This document shows positions 12,390 through 19,874 of a stretch of DNA of 20,108 bases, piece after piece. How positions within the stretch are numbered: the first letter of the stretch is position 1; each line of letters opens with the position of its first letter. A program made the position numbers and the translations under genes. Origin of the DNA: a virus; IMG/VR virus record IMGVR_UViG_3300038359_000109, positions 1 through 20,108 of that record. One strand, given 5' to 3'. The notes beneath the pieces were generated by a model that saw nothing but the letters and a program-made list of their open reading frames with translations, was not told the origin of the DNA and did not search any database.

Positions 12390-12612
12390 AGGTAATCGCT
12401 ATAGAGTTAGGGGATAGTGACTTATTAACTGCCTTCCTGATGACAGATCGAGCCGCACCTGGCGCTTTAGAACAGTATTGAGATACCGCTAAATTGGCAC
12501 CGTGACTAACCAGTGCCACCGTTGAGCAAGCGGTGAGTAGTGGAACCATTATCATAAATACCAGCGCTAAAACAAAATAGCGTGGAAGGGTGATACTGTT
12601 ATCGTTTTTCAT
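12376..12612 (-). CDS. Small phage lipoprotein in the lysis cassette
   Basis: A 78-residue protein with a type II signal peptide. It has a basic/polar start, a hydrophobic stretch (YFVLALVFMIMVPLL, 12-26) and a lipobox LTAC with Cys29 as the lipid-modified residue; the mature chain is about 50 residues. It lies between the DUF1353 gene and the endolysin gene and overlaps both by 14 nt. An outer-membrane spanin subunit (Rz1-like) is possible from the location, but Rz1 proteins are usually Pro-rich and this one is not, so I call it only a lysis-region lipoprotein. It indicates a Gram-negative host. Confidence 0.75.
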   Translation of the reverse strand: MKNDNSITLPRYFVLALVFMIMVPLLTACSTVALVSHGANLAVSQYCSKAPGAARSVIRKAVNKSLSPNSIAITCAEN

Positions 12613-12967
12613 AATTTGGACCCCCGAATAATCTTAGTACAAAATAGATGAGTAAGGCTTTGGTTTTACGCATCCCTAAACCCATCATCGCTTCAAGCAG
12701 CACTTCGTCTGCCTGTTTTCTGGTAAACCCTAATTCTGCTGATTCAGCGCTGTATAAATAATCATGAACTACAGAAGGCGCTCTGATTTGCCAGTCGTCA
12801 TCATCGATGTAGAATTTAGCGAGTCTTGGAACCGACGCGAAGTTGGTTTTAAACCCCTTCGGGACGATAATTTTATCCCCAAGCGAGGTAATGTATGAGA
12901 GTCGACTGGTGAGCAAATAAGCGTCTTCCCTTGGTACTGCTTCAATCTTAAGTTTCGTTTTAAACAT
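12599..12967 (-). CDS. DUF1353 family phage protein
   Basis: A 122-residue protein with the DUF1353 landmarks: IIVPKGFKTNFASVPRLAKFYI (about 38-59), then APSVVHDYLYSAE (about 68-80), a helical RKQADEVLLEAMMGLGMRK and a hydrophobic C-terminal ALLIYFVLRLFGG. The conserved HDYLY and the FASVPR motif are clear. Members are frequent in phage lysis/late regions; the activity is not known. A GGGG lies just before the ATG. It overlaps the 37-residue membrane ORF upstream by 8 nt and the lipoprotein downstream by 14 nt. Confidence 0.88.
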   Translation of the reverse strand: MFKTKLKIEAVPREDAYLLTSRLSYITSLGDKIIVPKGFKTNFASVPRLAKFYIDDDDWQIRAPSVVHDYLYSAESAELGFTRKQADEVLLEAMMGLGMRKTKALLIYFVLRLFGGPNYEKR

Positions 12968-13073
12968 AGTAAACCCCTAGCCAGTGGTGAAGAAGCCATG
13001 TGGCAATGGATGCCCCAGTGACCGCGAGCATTACAAAAACCAATAGCTCATATACGATCTTGAAATACTTCAT
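12960..13073 (-). CDS. Tiny single-span membrane protein, 37 aa (possible holin-like)
   Basis: Thirty-seven residues starting MKYFKIVYELL. A hydrophobic span (LLVFVMLAVTGASIATWLL, about 10-28) ends in HHWLGVYYV. It fills the gap between the 62-residue gene and DUF1353, overlapping the latter by 8 nt, with GAAG before the ATG. The location in the lysis cassette makes a small holin or lysis regulator conceivable, but with one span and no family match this is a guess. Confidence 0.55.
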   Translation of the reverse strand: MKYFKIVYELLVFVMLAVTGASIATWLLHHWLGVYYV

Positions 13074-13077
13074 AACT

Positions 13078-13266
13078 TCATAACTTTATAGCTTCAATGA
13101 TCCCCATCTGTGTTGCAATTGCGTACCCGACAGCCCCATACGCACAGGCTTTAATCTGGATCAATTGTCTGTTAATGTCTTGAACCAATTTTTCCATCTC
13201 ATCCATTCTCGCTCTGTGAACTTTAATTACAGTATCCATTTCTGTGCATTTCTCTGGGGTACTCAT
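13078..13266 (-). CDS. Small helical protein in the lysis region, 62 aa (holin-partner-like)
   Basis: Sixty-two residues. Positions 8-40 are a charged amphipathic, probably coiled-coil helix (VHRARMDEMEKLVQDINRQLIQIK). Positions 41-60 are moderately hydrophobic (CAYGAVGYAIATQMGIIEAI), which may be a membrane anchor. The plan, a coiled coil then a membrane segment, recalls XhlA-like phage lysis proteins, although no strict family match is claimed. GGAGA lies 7 nt before the ATG and inside the end of the upstream gene. Together with the two adjacent membrane proteins it probably forms the holin/spanin set. Confidence 0.6.
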   Translation of the reverse strand: MSTPEKCTEMDTVIKVHRARMDEMEKLVQDINRQLIQIKACAYGAVGYAIATQMGIIEAIKL

Positions 13267-13269
13267 CCA

Positions 13270-13548
13270 CTATTCTCCGTTCAGATCTTCAAGCATACTT
13301 TTGTAACGCTGGATCATCGCTAGATCTGCTTTGGTGGGATTCTCGACCAGCGATAATTCAAAGATCTTATCTTGTAGATCGTTCTTCCGCAAAGTCGAGA
13401 ACTCGGAATGCGTCGCGTCTTTAAATTGTTCAAAATCATCGGCGCTCACCCATCGGCTATCTGCCCACAAAAGCAGTCCGACCGACGCGGTAACTATTGA
13501 AACTGTAGCTGACATGGCTATCCCTAGAATTGAAAAGTTAGAATCCAT
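13270..13548 (-). CDS. Membrane-anchored coiled-coil protein, 92 aa (spanin/holin candidate)
   Basis: Ninety-two residues. An N-terminal membrane helix (about 8-28, ILGIAMSATVSIVTASVGLLLW) is followed by a long charged helix (about 36-90, DDFEQFKDATHSEF...IQRYKSMLEDLNGE). An N-terminal anchor with a periplasmic-type helix fits an inner-membrane spanin (Rz-like) or a holin-associated protein. It begins immediately after the stop of the large ejection-type gene (TAAATG). No diagnostic motif separates the options. Confidence 0.6.
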   Translation of the reverse strand: MDSNFSILGIAMSATVSIVTASVGLLLWADSRWVSADDFEQFKDATHSEFSTLRKNDLQDKIFELSLVENPTKADLAMIQRYKSMLEDLNGE

Positions 13549-15543
13549 TTATTTCCTTATTAAATCGAGTAACCCTTGTGAAGCTGATGGGGCCATCATT
13601 CCAGCAGTGTTGGCAGATAATCCGACACTGCCAGGTTTTAATAACCTACCCATCGGGTCCATCCAGGTGTTTGACTCAGATTTACCCAACTGCTTGGCAA
13701 GCGCTCTTAATCCAGCGGGATCTAGCGCATCTGTGGTCAACATTCTAGCTATCTCGCTCATCTCAGCATTCTTGGCACCTTGTCGCCAACCAGGATTTAG
13801 ATTTTCAACAAACTGCGCTAGTGGTTTGGGCTGGATGTTGGGGAGTAAATTAGCCTCATTAGCGAGGTTTTCCGCTGTCTGACTGCCCGCCGTAACGTAA
13901 GAGTGTGTGCGTTTCATATCCATCTCGTCGCCGAGTTTTTTCATAAAAATATTAAACTGCTTATCACCTGGGACCCCTTCTGGAAATGTTTCCCGGATTG
14001 ACCTAACCCCCCTGTTATTCTTCAGCAGATTGTAGGCTTTGTTCCCCGCCATATTCGTAACAGTGGCACCCTCTACGAATCCTCCAAACTTATCGCGGAT
14101 CTCACTCATCGCCCCCATCCGATATGCAGTCTTTTCAGATTCCGACATAACCTTAACCAAATCTCTAACGTGTTCTGGGAACTCTTCACTAAGAATTTTC
14201 CTACCGCTTTCCATAGCGTTCTCTATCGATTTATCTCCCGCAAAGATGTTACGCGCAGTTTTATAATTTGGATTAACTTCATCCATAATATCCAGTAACT
14301 TGTTCTTTAGCTCTATGACAGCTCTAGTATTGCTTGAACCACTTTCGCCGGACGCATGGTTGAGCATCTTTCCAATGTCGTTATCCAGTGACTTCTTAAT
14401 GAAATCTAGGTGACGAGTATCGATAGCAACGATCCTGCCACCCTGTCCAGTCACTAGCTTCCCATCATCCGTAAATCTGACTTTAGGTAAGTTCATGCGC
14501 TCGTTGCCAGCTAATTTGTAACTATCTTTTAACGCCTTTTTCCCAGCCGGTGTTCGCAGTATACTGACAAGTTCATCGTTAACCGGGATCTGCTGTTCGT
14601 AGGCTTTTGTATAATGTTCGTTAGCCCTGCCTTTCCTAGACGCAATCATCGATTGCATAGTGTCGTAATAACTCCCCTTACCCGCTACCTCGTCAACATC
14701 GGCATTGAGGCGACTTAGTGACATTTTGTCGCGTTGGTCAAGATGCTCAGTTATCGCGGTTCTGCCTGGACCTGGGTGCTTCTTGGTAACTCCCGCTAAT
14801 CCGCGAACGTTCGAGTTCTTATCTGCTAGTGTCAGTGGTTTTTTAGATTTAATCAACGCCTCAATATGTGCGTTGATGTCGGTAACACCATCGTTAGTAA
14901 GCGCCTGTCGGAAAGCGTTCCTTCCTCTGCGTCCACCAGTATGTTTTGCCCACGCCTTGGGAGCTACCGCTGCACTAAGATATTCACCGGCCACTGGTGC
15001 TGCGGCTCCTAACACCTTCATCCCGGTCTGAAGCGCTCCACCTAGACCCGCACTTGTTAGCGTGTCCCGCACGATATTTTCACCACCAGGCTCGCTATGC
15101 CCAGCACCAGCCACGCCACCCAATACGGTTGCGGTTGCGACAGGGTTACTTCTAGCCAGCTTGTTGACTCGATTTATGATATTCATCCAACGAGGTATTC
15201 CAGCGATCTGCCCGATGACTGGCGTTGCGAAAGATGCCATCACCTCTTCACCAAGAGCTTTACCAGGATGTTTATCTTGGTAGGCACGGAGCTTGTTGTA
15301 TTCCTCTTCTCGACCTAATTCTGTTGGACTAACGCCCATCTGCTTTGCTCTCGCAATAAGCTCATCATCAGCAAACCCTCTATAGGTTCCATAGATGTCG
15401 TCGCTCAATCCGAGTGTTGGACCCTGTAGGCCAGCTCGGATTGGACCGTAAGAGTCTTCGATTGTTTCCCAATCACCTTCACCTGATGCACTTGCTTCTG
15501 ATGCGACCACACCAGTCGTTTCCCAGTCTGAATCATTACTCAT
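13549..15543 (-). CDS. Large putative internal virion/DNA ejection protein, 664 aa
   Basis: A 664-residue late protein. The N-terminus has a duplicated DWET element (6-9 and 24-27) and SYGPIRAGLQGPTLGLSDDIYG. An Ala/Gly-rich stretch that could insert into membranes (about 130-195: NPVATATVLGGVAGAGH, GLGGALQTGMKVLGAAAPVAG) precedes a long, mostly helical, charged body. It lies next to other ejection-like genes and before the lysis genes, which is the usual place of podovirus injection proteins. The ribosome site GGAGAG lies 8 nt before the ATG. The function is inferred from composition and gene order. No lytic transglycosylase motif was found. Confidence 0.65.
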   Translation of the reverse strand: MSNDSDWETTGVVASEASASGEGDWETIEDSYGPIRAGLQGPTLGLSDDIYGTYRGFADDELIARAKQMGVSPTELGREEEYNKLRAYQDKHPGKALGEEVMASFATPVIGQIAGIPRWMNIINRVNKLARSNPVATATVLGGVAGAGHSEPGGENIVRDTLTSAGLGGALQTGMKVLGAAAPVAGEYLSAAVAPKAWAKHTGGRRGRNAFRQALTNDGVTDINAHIEALIKSKKPLTLADKNSNVRGLAGVTKKHPGPGRTAITEHLDQRDKMSLSRLNADVDEVAGKGSYYDTMQSMIASRKGRANEHYTKAYEQQIPVNDELVSILRTPAGKKALKDSYKLAGNERMNLPKVRFTDDGKLVTGQGGRIVAIDTRHLDFIKKSLDNDIGKMLNHASGESGSSNTRAVIELKNKLLDIMDEVNPNYKTARNIFAGDKSIENAMESGRKILSEEFPEHVRDLVKVMSESEKTAYRMGAMSEIRDKFGGFVEGATVTNMAGNKAYNLLKNNRGVRSIRETFPEGVPGDKQFNIFMKKLGDEMDMKRTHSYVTAGSQTAENLANEANLLPNIQPKPLAQFVENLNPGWRQGAKNAEMSEIARMLTTDALDPAGLRALAKQLGKSESNTWMDPMGRLLKPGSVGLSANTAGMMAPSASQGLLDLIRK

Positions 15544-15546
15544 TGT

Positions 15547-16797
15547 TTACTCTCCAGAATATGCTTCCCAGCCACCATGACCCATAACCCTCTGCTCACC
15601 GCTCTTTTTATTGGTCTGGATCGTGCCAACCGCGACCACTGGTGAGTCACTCTCAGTACCCTTACCACGTTTAACCTCGGCATTCACACTGCTACGCAAC
15701 GAACTTACAGCTTCATTGAATGGGTTATTGTTAAATGATCTTCTGGCCTTATTCTGCCCTACTAGGAAGGCACCAGGGTGTTGAAACTTAACCCCCTCAT
15801 TCTCTAGCCAATTCTCCATATGATCTTGCATCGCAATCGCGCGCTGCTTGGAAATCTGCAATGCCTTCAACATCAACATATTGCCTCGTTTAGATTTAGA
15901 CAAATCTGGTGAGCCTTTGACGATGAAATCCAAATCCTTATCTGTAGGGTTAACACCCAATAGTTTAACTTCCGGTAGGATGATCTTATTAGACTGACCA
16001 ACGAACGCTTCAGCGTTAGCAATAGCTTCGGCATCAACATCAAATCCGATGGTTTGAAATGCTCTTTTTGCATCTAGCGCATACTCTGCCCCCATTCCTG
16101 TGTCAAATCTGCCCGACTCAAGAAGGTCAATCATGTTGTTAATCATCGGGAGTGACTGCCTTGCGCTGCCACCGCTCTCAGCTCCCGCATCCATCGCGGT
16201 CTTAATCTGCCCGCCGAAGACATCGGATAGCTGGTTTTTAGGGAAGTTGTTAATAGACATACCAGCTCCACCCTTAATGTCGTATTGGCCTGTCCGAGTG
16301 TTCACCTGTAGCAACTGACCTGGTTTTAACGTCAATCCTAGCGAGTCTATCTCCGCTTGCGACGCTGGCCGGAAACTATCCCTATTCATGTTGGAGGCCA
16401 TCCCCTGAGCAAACGCTTGAGGGTAGCTTTTAGCCAATGCTTGCATAGCTGGGTTCGCCCCAGACATAGCGCTAGATATACTTTCTCGTTGCTCATTCTG
16501 CAACCGCAACTTCCGCGCGTTCTCGGCAAGCGCCAGCATACCTTTCGTCGCGCCGACATCTTTACCGGCCAGATTACCGATGATGTCAGCAAACATTGCC
16601 ATCTTCAGATTCCCTTGGTTTTCCTGGGAATAAGCGTCGAACAATCCGCCACCGATAGGTTGTTGGGCGGGCCGCTGCCGCTGCTGAATTGTCGCTAGGT
16701 CGCGCGCAACACTCTCAGGTGGAGGCCCAAACTGTTCAATCAGTTGCCCAAATTGACTCTTAAGCTCATCCGGTGCATCACCAAACATATCTTCCAT
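15547..16797 (-). CDS. Putative internal virion/DNA ejection protein, about 416 aa
   Basis: The protein is polar and mainly helical. The N-terminal third is Gln/Pro-rich (IQQRQRPAQQPIGGGLFDAY). The middle has SLPMINNMIDLLESGRFDTGMGAEYALDAKRAFQ, a pattern I have seen in phage injection proteins, and later VGQSNKIILPEVKLLGVNPTDKDLDFIVKGSPDL. I chose ATG 16797 (MEDMFGDAPDEL) because AAGGAGAT lies at ideal distance upstream and the previous gene ends two bases earlier. A longer reading from ATG 16830 (427 aa) would overlap the preceding gene by 32 nt. Ejection function rests on context and pattern memory. Confidence 0.65.
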   Translation of the reverse strand: MEDMFGDAPDELKSQFGQLIEQFGPPPESVARDLATIQQRQRPAQQPIGGGLFDAYSQENQGNLKMAMFADIIGNLAGKDVGATKGMLALAENARKLRLQNEQRESISSAMSGANPAMQALAKSYPQAFAQGMASNMNRDSFRPASQAEIDSLGLTLKPGQLLQVNTRTGQYDIKGGAGMSINNFPKNQLSDVFGGQIKTAMDAGAESGGSARQSLPMINNMIDLLESGRFDTGMGAEYALDAKRAFQTIGFDVDAEAIANAEAFVGQSNKIILPEVKLLGVNPTDKDLDFIVKGSPDLSKSKRGNMLMLKALQISKQRAIAMQDHMENWLENEGVKFQHPGAFLVGQNKARRSFNNNPFNEAVSSLRSSVNAEVKRGKGTESDSPVVAVGTIQTNKKSGEQRVMGHGGWEAYSGE

Positions 16798-16798
16798 A

Positions 16799-17560
16799 CT
16801 AGTATCTCCTTGATCCGAGTCTTCCACCACCCAATAACCCCCCAGATTGAATTGGCGACCGTCTACTCATGGCTTTAGGCGCTCCGGCAAAGCGAGGTGA
16901 AGATATCGCTGGGTAGGAGCGCTGTTGTTTCTGTTGCTGTTTAGGTTTCAATGCGCCATAAACTTGAGAGGCTAAAAGCGCTTTTTGCATTGTGTCGTTG
17001 GATGGCATCCAACTACTTTCACCATCTAAAGCACTCCATGTGCTACCCGGTTCACCACTAAGATAAGTGGACCCTTGCAGGGATTCTGGCATCATCATAC
17101 CTTGCCCTTGAAGCAGTTCTGCCCCCTGTAAATTAGTTCCTCCACTCATAGGTTGCAGCAACCCACTAGGTACTGGGTTCGACAACCCACCATACGCCCC
17201 GCCCAATGCGGCCTTACCTCCACCAGACGCTAACGCACCTCCGGCTCCCGGGCCGAGAATACTAGATCCAGTCGCTCCCAGACTCCCAGAACCTAACACA
17301 CTACCGGCAGAGAGTGACGATCCCAATGCACCAGTGGCCGTAGAACCTAATGCACCGGCAGCACCACCAGCACCAATCGTACCCGCCGCTCCAGCGCCTA
17401 ATGCTCCAGCGGCCCCAGCCCCAGCCGCTCCGGCAAGTCCGGCACCCGCTGCTCCGGCAGCACCCGCGCCAACTGCACCCGCAGCCGCACCACCCGCAGC
17501 CCCTGCACCGACAGACCCGACCACAGAGGATAACGCCGCGCCAACCGCTGCCCAGGTCAT
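16799..17560 (-). CDS. Gly/Ala-rich putative ejection protein with glycine-zipper repeats
   Basis: A 253-residue protein. Residues about 10-80 are almost only Gly and Ala (tandem GAGAAGA-like units), followed by a Gly/Ser segment to about 130. The rest is polar (PESLQGSTYLSGEPGSTW), then a Gln/Lys patch (KPKQQQKQQ) and a basic Gly/Arg-rich end (GGLLGGGRLGSRRY). Gly/Ala repeats of this sort form packed transmembrane or pore-like helices, and short-tailed phages use such small internal proteins to start the DNA channel across the envelope; that is an inference here. GGGAGG lies close before the ATG. The first codons overlap the upstream stop (ATGA). Confidence 0.65.
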   Translation of the reverse strand: MTWAAVGAALSSVVGSVGAGAAGGAAAGAVGAGAAGAAGAGLAGAAGAGAAGALGAGAAGTIGAGGAAGALGSTATGALGSSLSAGSVLGSGSLGATGSSILGPGAGGALASGGGKAALGGAYGGLSNPVPSGLLQPMSGGTNLQGAELLQGQGMMMPESLQGSTYLSGEPGSTWSALDGESSWMPSNDTMQKALLASQVYGALKPKQQQKQQRSYPAISSPRFAGAPKAMSRRSPIQSGGLLGGGRLGSRRY

Positions 17561-18063
17561 GACAACCTCCCTTGCGCTGGTCCATGTTCAAGAGCTAACT
17601 CTTCATAGCTCTCAGCTATCACTTCTTTTTCGATCATTTCCATATCTGCCTCTTTACTAAACTTGGTTAAGTGGATGGTTGTCCACACCGTATCTTCTTC
17701 AATATAAACTGCTCTCTTCAACCCAACCTCACTGATGAAGGTGCAAGGCGCTTTTAGTCGCTTGGTCCCATGCTCGGTCACTACCGATACCACTCCTTGC
17801 GAGATGATATTGATGTGTGAGTGTTTGTGTATCTTCCCAATCACGACGCTGCCCTTTGGCATGAATAACTCTCTCGCGTAGGTCGTGTGGCTAATACCCT
17901 CGATGGGAGGCGCGAAGTAATGTGACAACTTACAATCTTTTAAACAATCCTCTATATCGCCAGAGGCGACACGCTTCGTCATCTCATGTTCAAGCGATTG
18001 GATACTGTGGCGAAAAGTAGAGACATCGCCACCAGAGATTAGTTCTTCTAAAGCGTTAGCCAC
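17557..18063 (-). CDS. Cupin-like phage protein, 168 aa
   Basis: A 168-residue protein with a likely cupin beta-barrel at about 62-135: ARELFMPKGSVVIGKIHKHSHINIISQGVVSVVTEHGTKRL, then APCTFISEVGLKRAVYIEEDTVWTTIHLT. H79, H81 and H83 could bind metal in the first cupin motif, but the second His motif is weak. The N-terminal 50 residues are helical (LEELISGG, SIQSLEHEMTKRV). It starts with GTG (18061-18063) after GAGGGG. It sits among ejection-protein genes; whether it is a virion part or an enzyme is unknown. Confidence 0.7.
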   Translation of the reverse strand: MANALEELISGGDVSTFRHSIQSLEHEMTKRVASGDIEDCLKDCKLSHYFAPPIEGISHTTYARELFMPKGSVVIGKIHKHSHINIISQGVVSVVTEHGTKRLKAPCTFISEVGLKRAVYIEEDTVWTTIHLTKFSKEADMEMIEKEVIAESYEELALEHGPAQGRLS

Positions 18064-19261
18064 GTTTTAGCCCCTCAACTTCTGATTTGAGGTCTTTAAC
18101 CGCTTCAAGCAATACGCCAACCAGCGCCTCATAGTTGACCCGCTTATAACCTGTTTCAACGTCAGTGTTAACAAGGTGTGGCGCGATCAACTCGACCTCT
18201 TGGGCCATAACTCCACCGGTGGTAACTTCTGGCCGCGACTTGAAGTTGTATGCGTAACCATTGAGCTTCGTGATATTGTCTTTTAACCGCACATCTGAGA
18301 ACGTGTCAGCTAGGTTCTGCCAGAGATCTGGTTTGGAGCTATCATCTCTAGTCACGCCCTTGGTAGACGTTATTTGTGGCGTAAGTCCAAAAGCGCCCTG
18401 CACGATTTCTAGTTGTCTCAGAGGGTGCTGCTGTTCTTCTAAGAACTTAGCATACTCCAGATCCAACTCTGACTGGGCCATCGCCCGCTTCTCGCTACCA
18501 ACGTCAGATAACATCTGTGCATCACCGAATGCTTGGTCCCGCTCTTGTCCAGAAAGTCCAGCGAGTAGCTGTGATGCGCTCTGCTGCTGTTGATTCGCGT
18601 CAAGACCCGCCGCTTGGTTGGCTAAATCACCTTGCTGCATCAAAGCTGAATCGCCCATGAATCCTTGCATTGCTGTGTTGAATCCTTGGTCACGAAGTTG
18701 AGCTGAGATCTGTCCCATCTCATCAGCGAACCCTCGGTTAGTTTCAGACTCCGCAATGCCATGCCGACTCCCACCAAATGCGTTAGCGGCCTGGGCAGAT
18801 CCACCAATATCACTCATCATCATCTGGCGTTGCCGTTCCATGTCTTGCATAGTGGCATCAATCACTTCGCCGGTATATGGATTTAAGTAGTCTTCAAAAG
18901 TCGAACCCATCGTTCGGGTGTTCACAGTGTCCGGAGAGTATCCAGCAGAGGTGTTAGCTGTTGATAACGCCCGCCCTAAAGTATCGTAACCGGTGCCTAC
19001 GGCGTTTTCATACCTGTCGAAACCTTGCAGTTGAAGGGGGTCAAACTGAGCTAAGTTTTCACCCTGGTAAGGTGAATACTCTTCCCCAGCCAACTCGTCG
19101 GCCATTCCATACATTTCAAGCCACTTTTCCCTTACTTCTGGATCCATCTTCTGAACAGTGGTCTGGGTTGAATCACCCCCGCCCCCACCACCCTTACCTC
19201 TGAACGTCAAAAACGCTAAAGAAGGTAGCAGCACATAGATCGATTTCTTCAGCATTTTCAT
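18056..19261 (-). CDS. Putative ejection protein with C-terminal S74 chaperone/autoprotease domain
   Basis: A 401-residue protein. The start is hydrophobic (YVLLPSLAFLTF, 9-20), followed by a run of Gly. The middle (about 120-270) has DYLNPYTGEVIDATMQDMERQRQ and AANAFGGSRHGIAESETNRGF, a pattern shared by many podovirus ejection or DNA-transfer proteins. Residues about 318-401 are a Peptidase_S74 intramolecular chaperone: FSDVRLKDNI with the Ser-Lys pair S322 and K327, GVMAQEVELIAPHLV, YKRVNYEALVGVLLEAVKDLK. Such domains trimerise a fold and then cut themselves off just before the Ser. Fusion to an ejection-type protein is less usual than to a tail spike. It overlaps the GNAT-like stop (ATGA). 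Confidence 0.78.
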   Translation of the reverse strand: MKMLKKSIYVLLPSLAFLTFRGKGGGGGGDSTQTTVQKMDPEVREKWLEMYGMADELAGEEYSPYQGENLAQFDPLQLQGFDRYENAVGTGYDTLGRALSTANTSAGYSPDTVNTRTMGSTFEDYLNPYTGEVIDATMQDMERQRQMMMSDIGGSAQAANAFGGSRHGIAESETNRGFADEMGQISAQLRDQGFNTAMQGFMGDSALMQQGDLANQAAGLDANQQQQSASQLLAGLSGQERDQAFGDAQMLSDVGSEKRAMAQSELDLEYAKFLEEQQHPLRQLEIVQGAFGLTPQITSTKGVTRDDSSKPDLWQNLADTFSDVRLKDNITKLNGYAYNFKSRPEVTTGGVMAQEVELIAPHLVNTDVETGYKRVNYEALVGVLLEAVKDLKSEVEGLKRG

Positions 19262-19671
19262 CTTATTTCCTTTTCGTAAATTGTATAAACTTTCTCATAA
19301 TTCCATCGTTGTTTTAGCATCCGTCCCATCGAATCTCTCACCGCACATTGCATCGCCGTGCCACCGTTTTTATTAACCCACTTTTCGACATCCGCATAAA
19401 GCTCATCCGGCATAGCGTTGCTGCCCGCCCATGCGGTAATGAAGAAGATGCGCTTGCCTGGGGTCATTTTCCATTCACCCACGATTACACCAATCGTGTC
19501 ACCGGATAAATCAATCACAATGATCGCTGTGCTACTGCCGTTGATCAGTGATACTTTCGATTGTTCAACCGATCCTTCACCGTTGCCGTGTGGCGCGACA
19601 TCTTCCAGAAATGGCACCATCTTCTGCCACGCTTGGTGGACATGAGTGACTGGCACTTCGAGTAGTCTCAC
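19258..19671 (-). CDS. GNAT-like phage virion-region protein, 137 aa
   Basis: This 137-residue protein resembles the small acetyltransferase-like proteins encoded among podovirus tail genes. It has an N-terminal helix (VHQAWQKMVPFLED), central strands (STAIIVIDLSGDTIGVIVGEW), then GKRIFFITAWAGS and a helix DVEKWVNKNGG, and finally CAVRDSMGRMLKQRWNYEKVYTIYEKEI, where family members show a Gly-Arg helix and a Trp/Tyr strand. An acetyl-CoA pyrophosphate loop is not obvious, so activity is uncertain. It starts with GTG overlapping the upstream TGA (GTGA) and is joined by ATGA overlap to the next gene. Confidence 0.65.
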   Translation of the reverse strand: MRLLEVPVTHVHQAWQKMVPFLEDVAPHGNGEGSVEQSKVSLINGSSTAIIVIDLSGDTIGVIVGEWKMTPGKRIFFITAWAGSNAMPDELYADVEKWVNKNGGTAMQCAVRDSMGRMLKQRWNYEKVYTIYEKEIR

Positions 19672-19874
19672 ACAACCACCGTTGAAAGTGTGCCGGAGTT
19701 ATTCACCGAAAGTGCATAGCGCGTTCCGTTGGCAGAAGTTAAAATTAGCCTTCCATCACCAACCTCGATATCCCGATTACTTTTCAAGTTGCTCTGCGCG
19801 TCTAGTTCGATAAGCAGATTGCGCTGAGATTCGTGTTGCACTGAATAAGTATTTGATGGTCGTGGCAACTTCAT
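19668..19874 (-). CDS. Small hypothetical virion-region protein, 68 aa
   Basis: Sixty-eight residues with a beta-strand-rich C-terminal half: RDIEVGDGRLILTSANGTRYALSVNNSGTLSTVVV. The LILTSxNGTRY and GTL pattern is one I associate with short phage proteins beside tail genes. Both ends overlap neighbours by 4 nt, so it is a tight operon member. Function unknown; a small structural or tail-associated role is likely from position. Confidence 0.6.
   Translation of the reverse strand: MKLPRPSNTYSVQHESQRNLLIELDAQSNLKSNRDIEVGDGRLILTSANGTRYALSVNNSGTLSTVVV

Noticed and set aside
13331-13882. Plus-strand ORF of 183 codons
   Set aside because: It lies antisense across the junction of two well-packed minus-strand genes and has no family-like sequence.
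16798-16830. Upstream start (ATG 16830) for the 416-aa ejection-type protein
   Set aside because: It overlaps the preceding gene by 32 nt, while ATG 16797 has an ideal AAGGAG site and sits at the gene junction.
17334-17660. Pro/Ala-rich plus-strand ORF of 108 codons
   Set aside because: It is the antisense shadow of the Gly/Ala repeat gene: a GC-rich repeat keeps the opposite strand open. It has no ribosome site and breaks the minus-strand operon.
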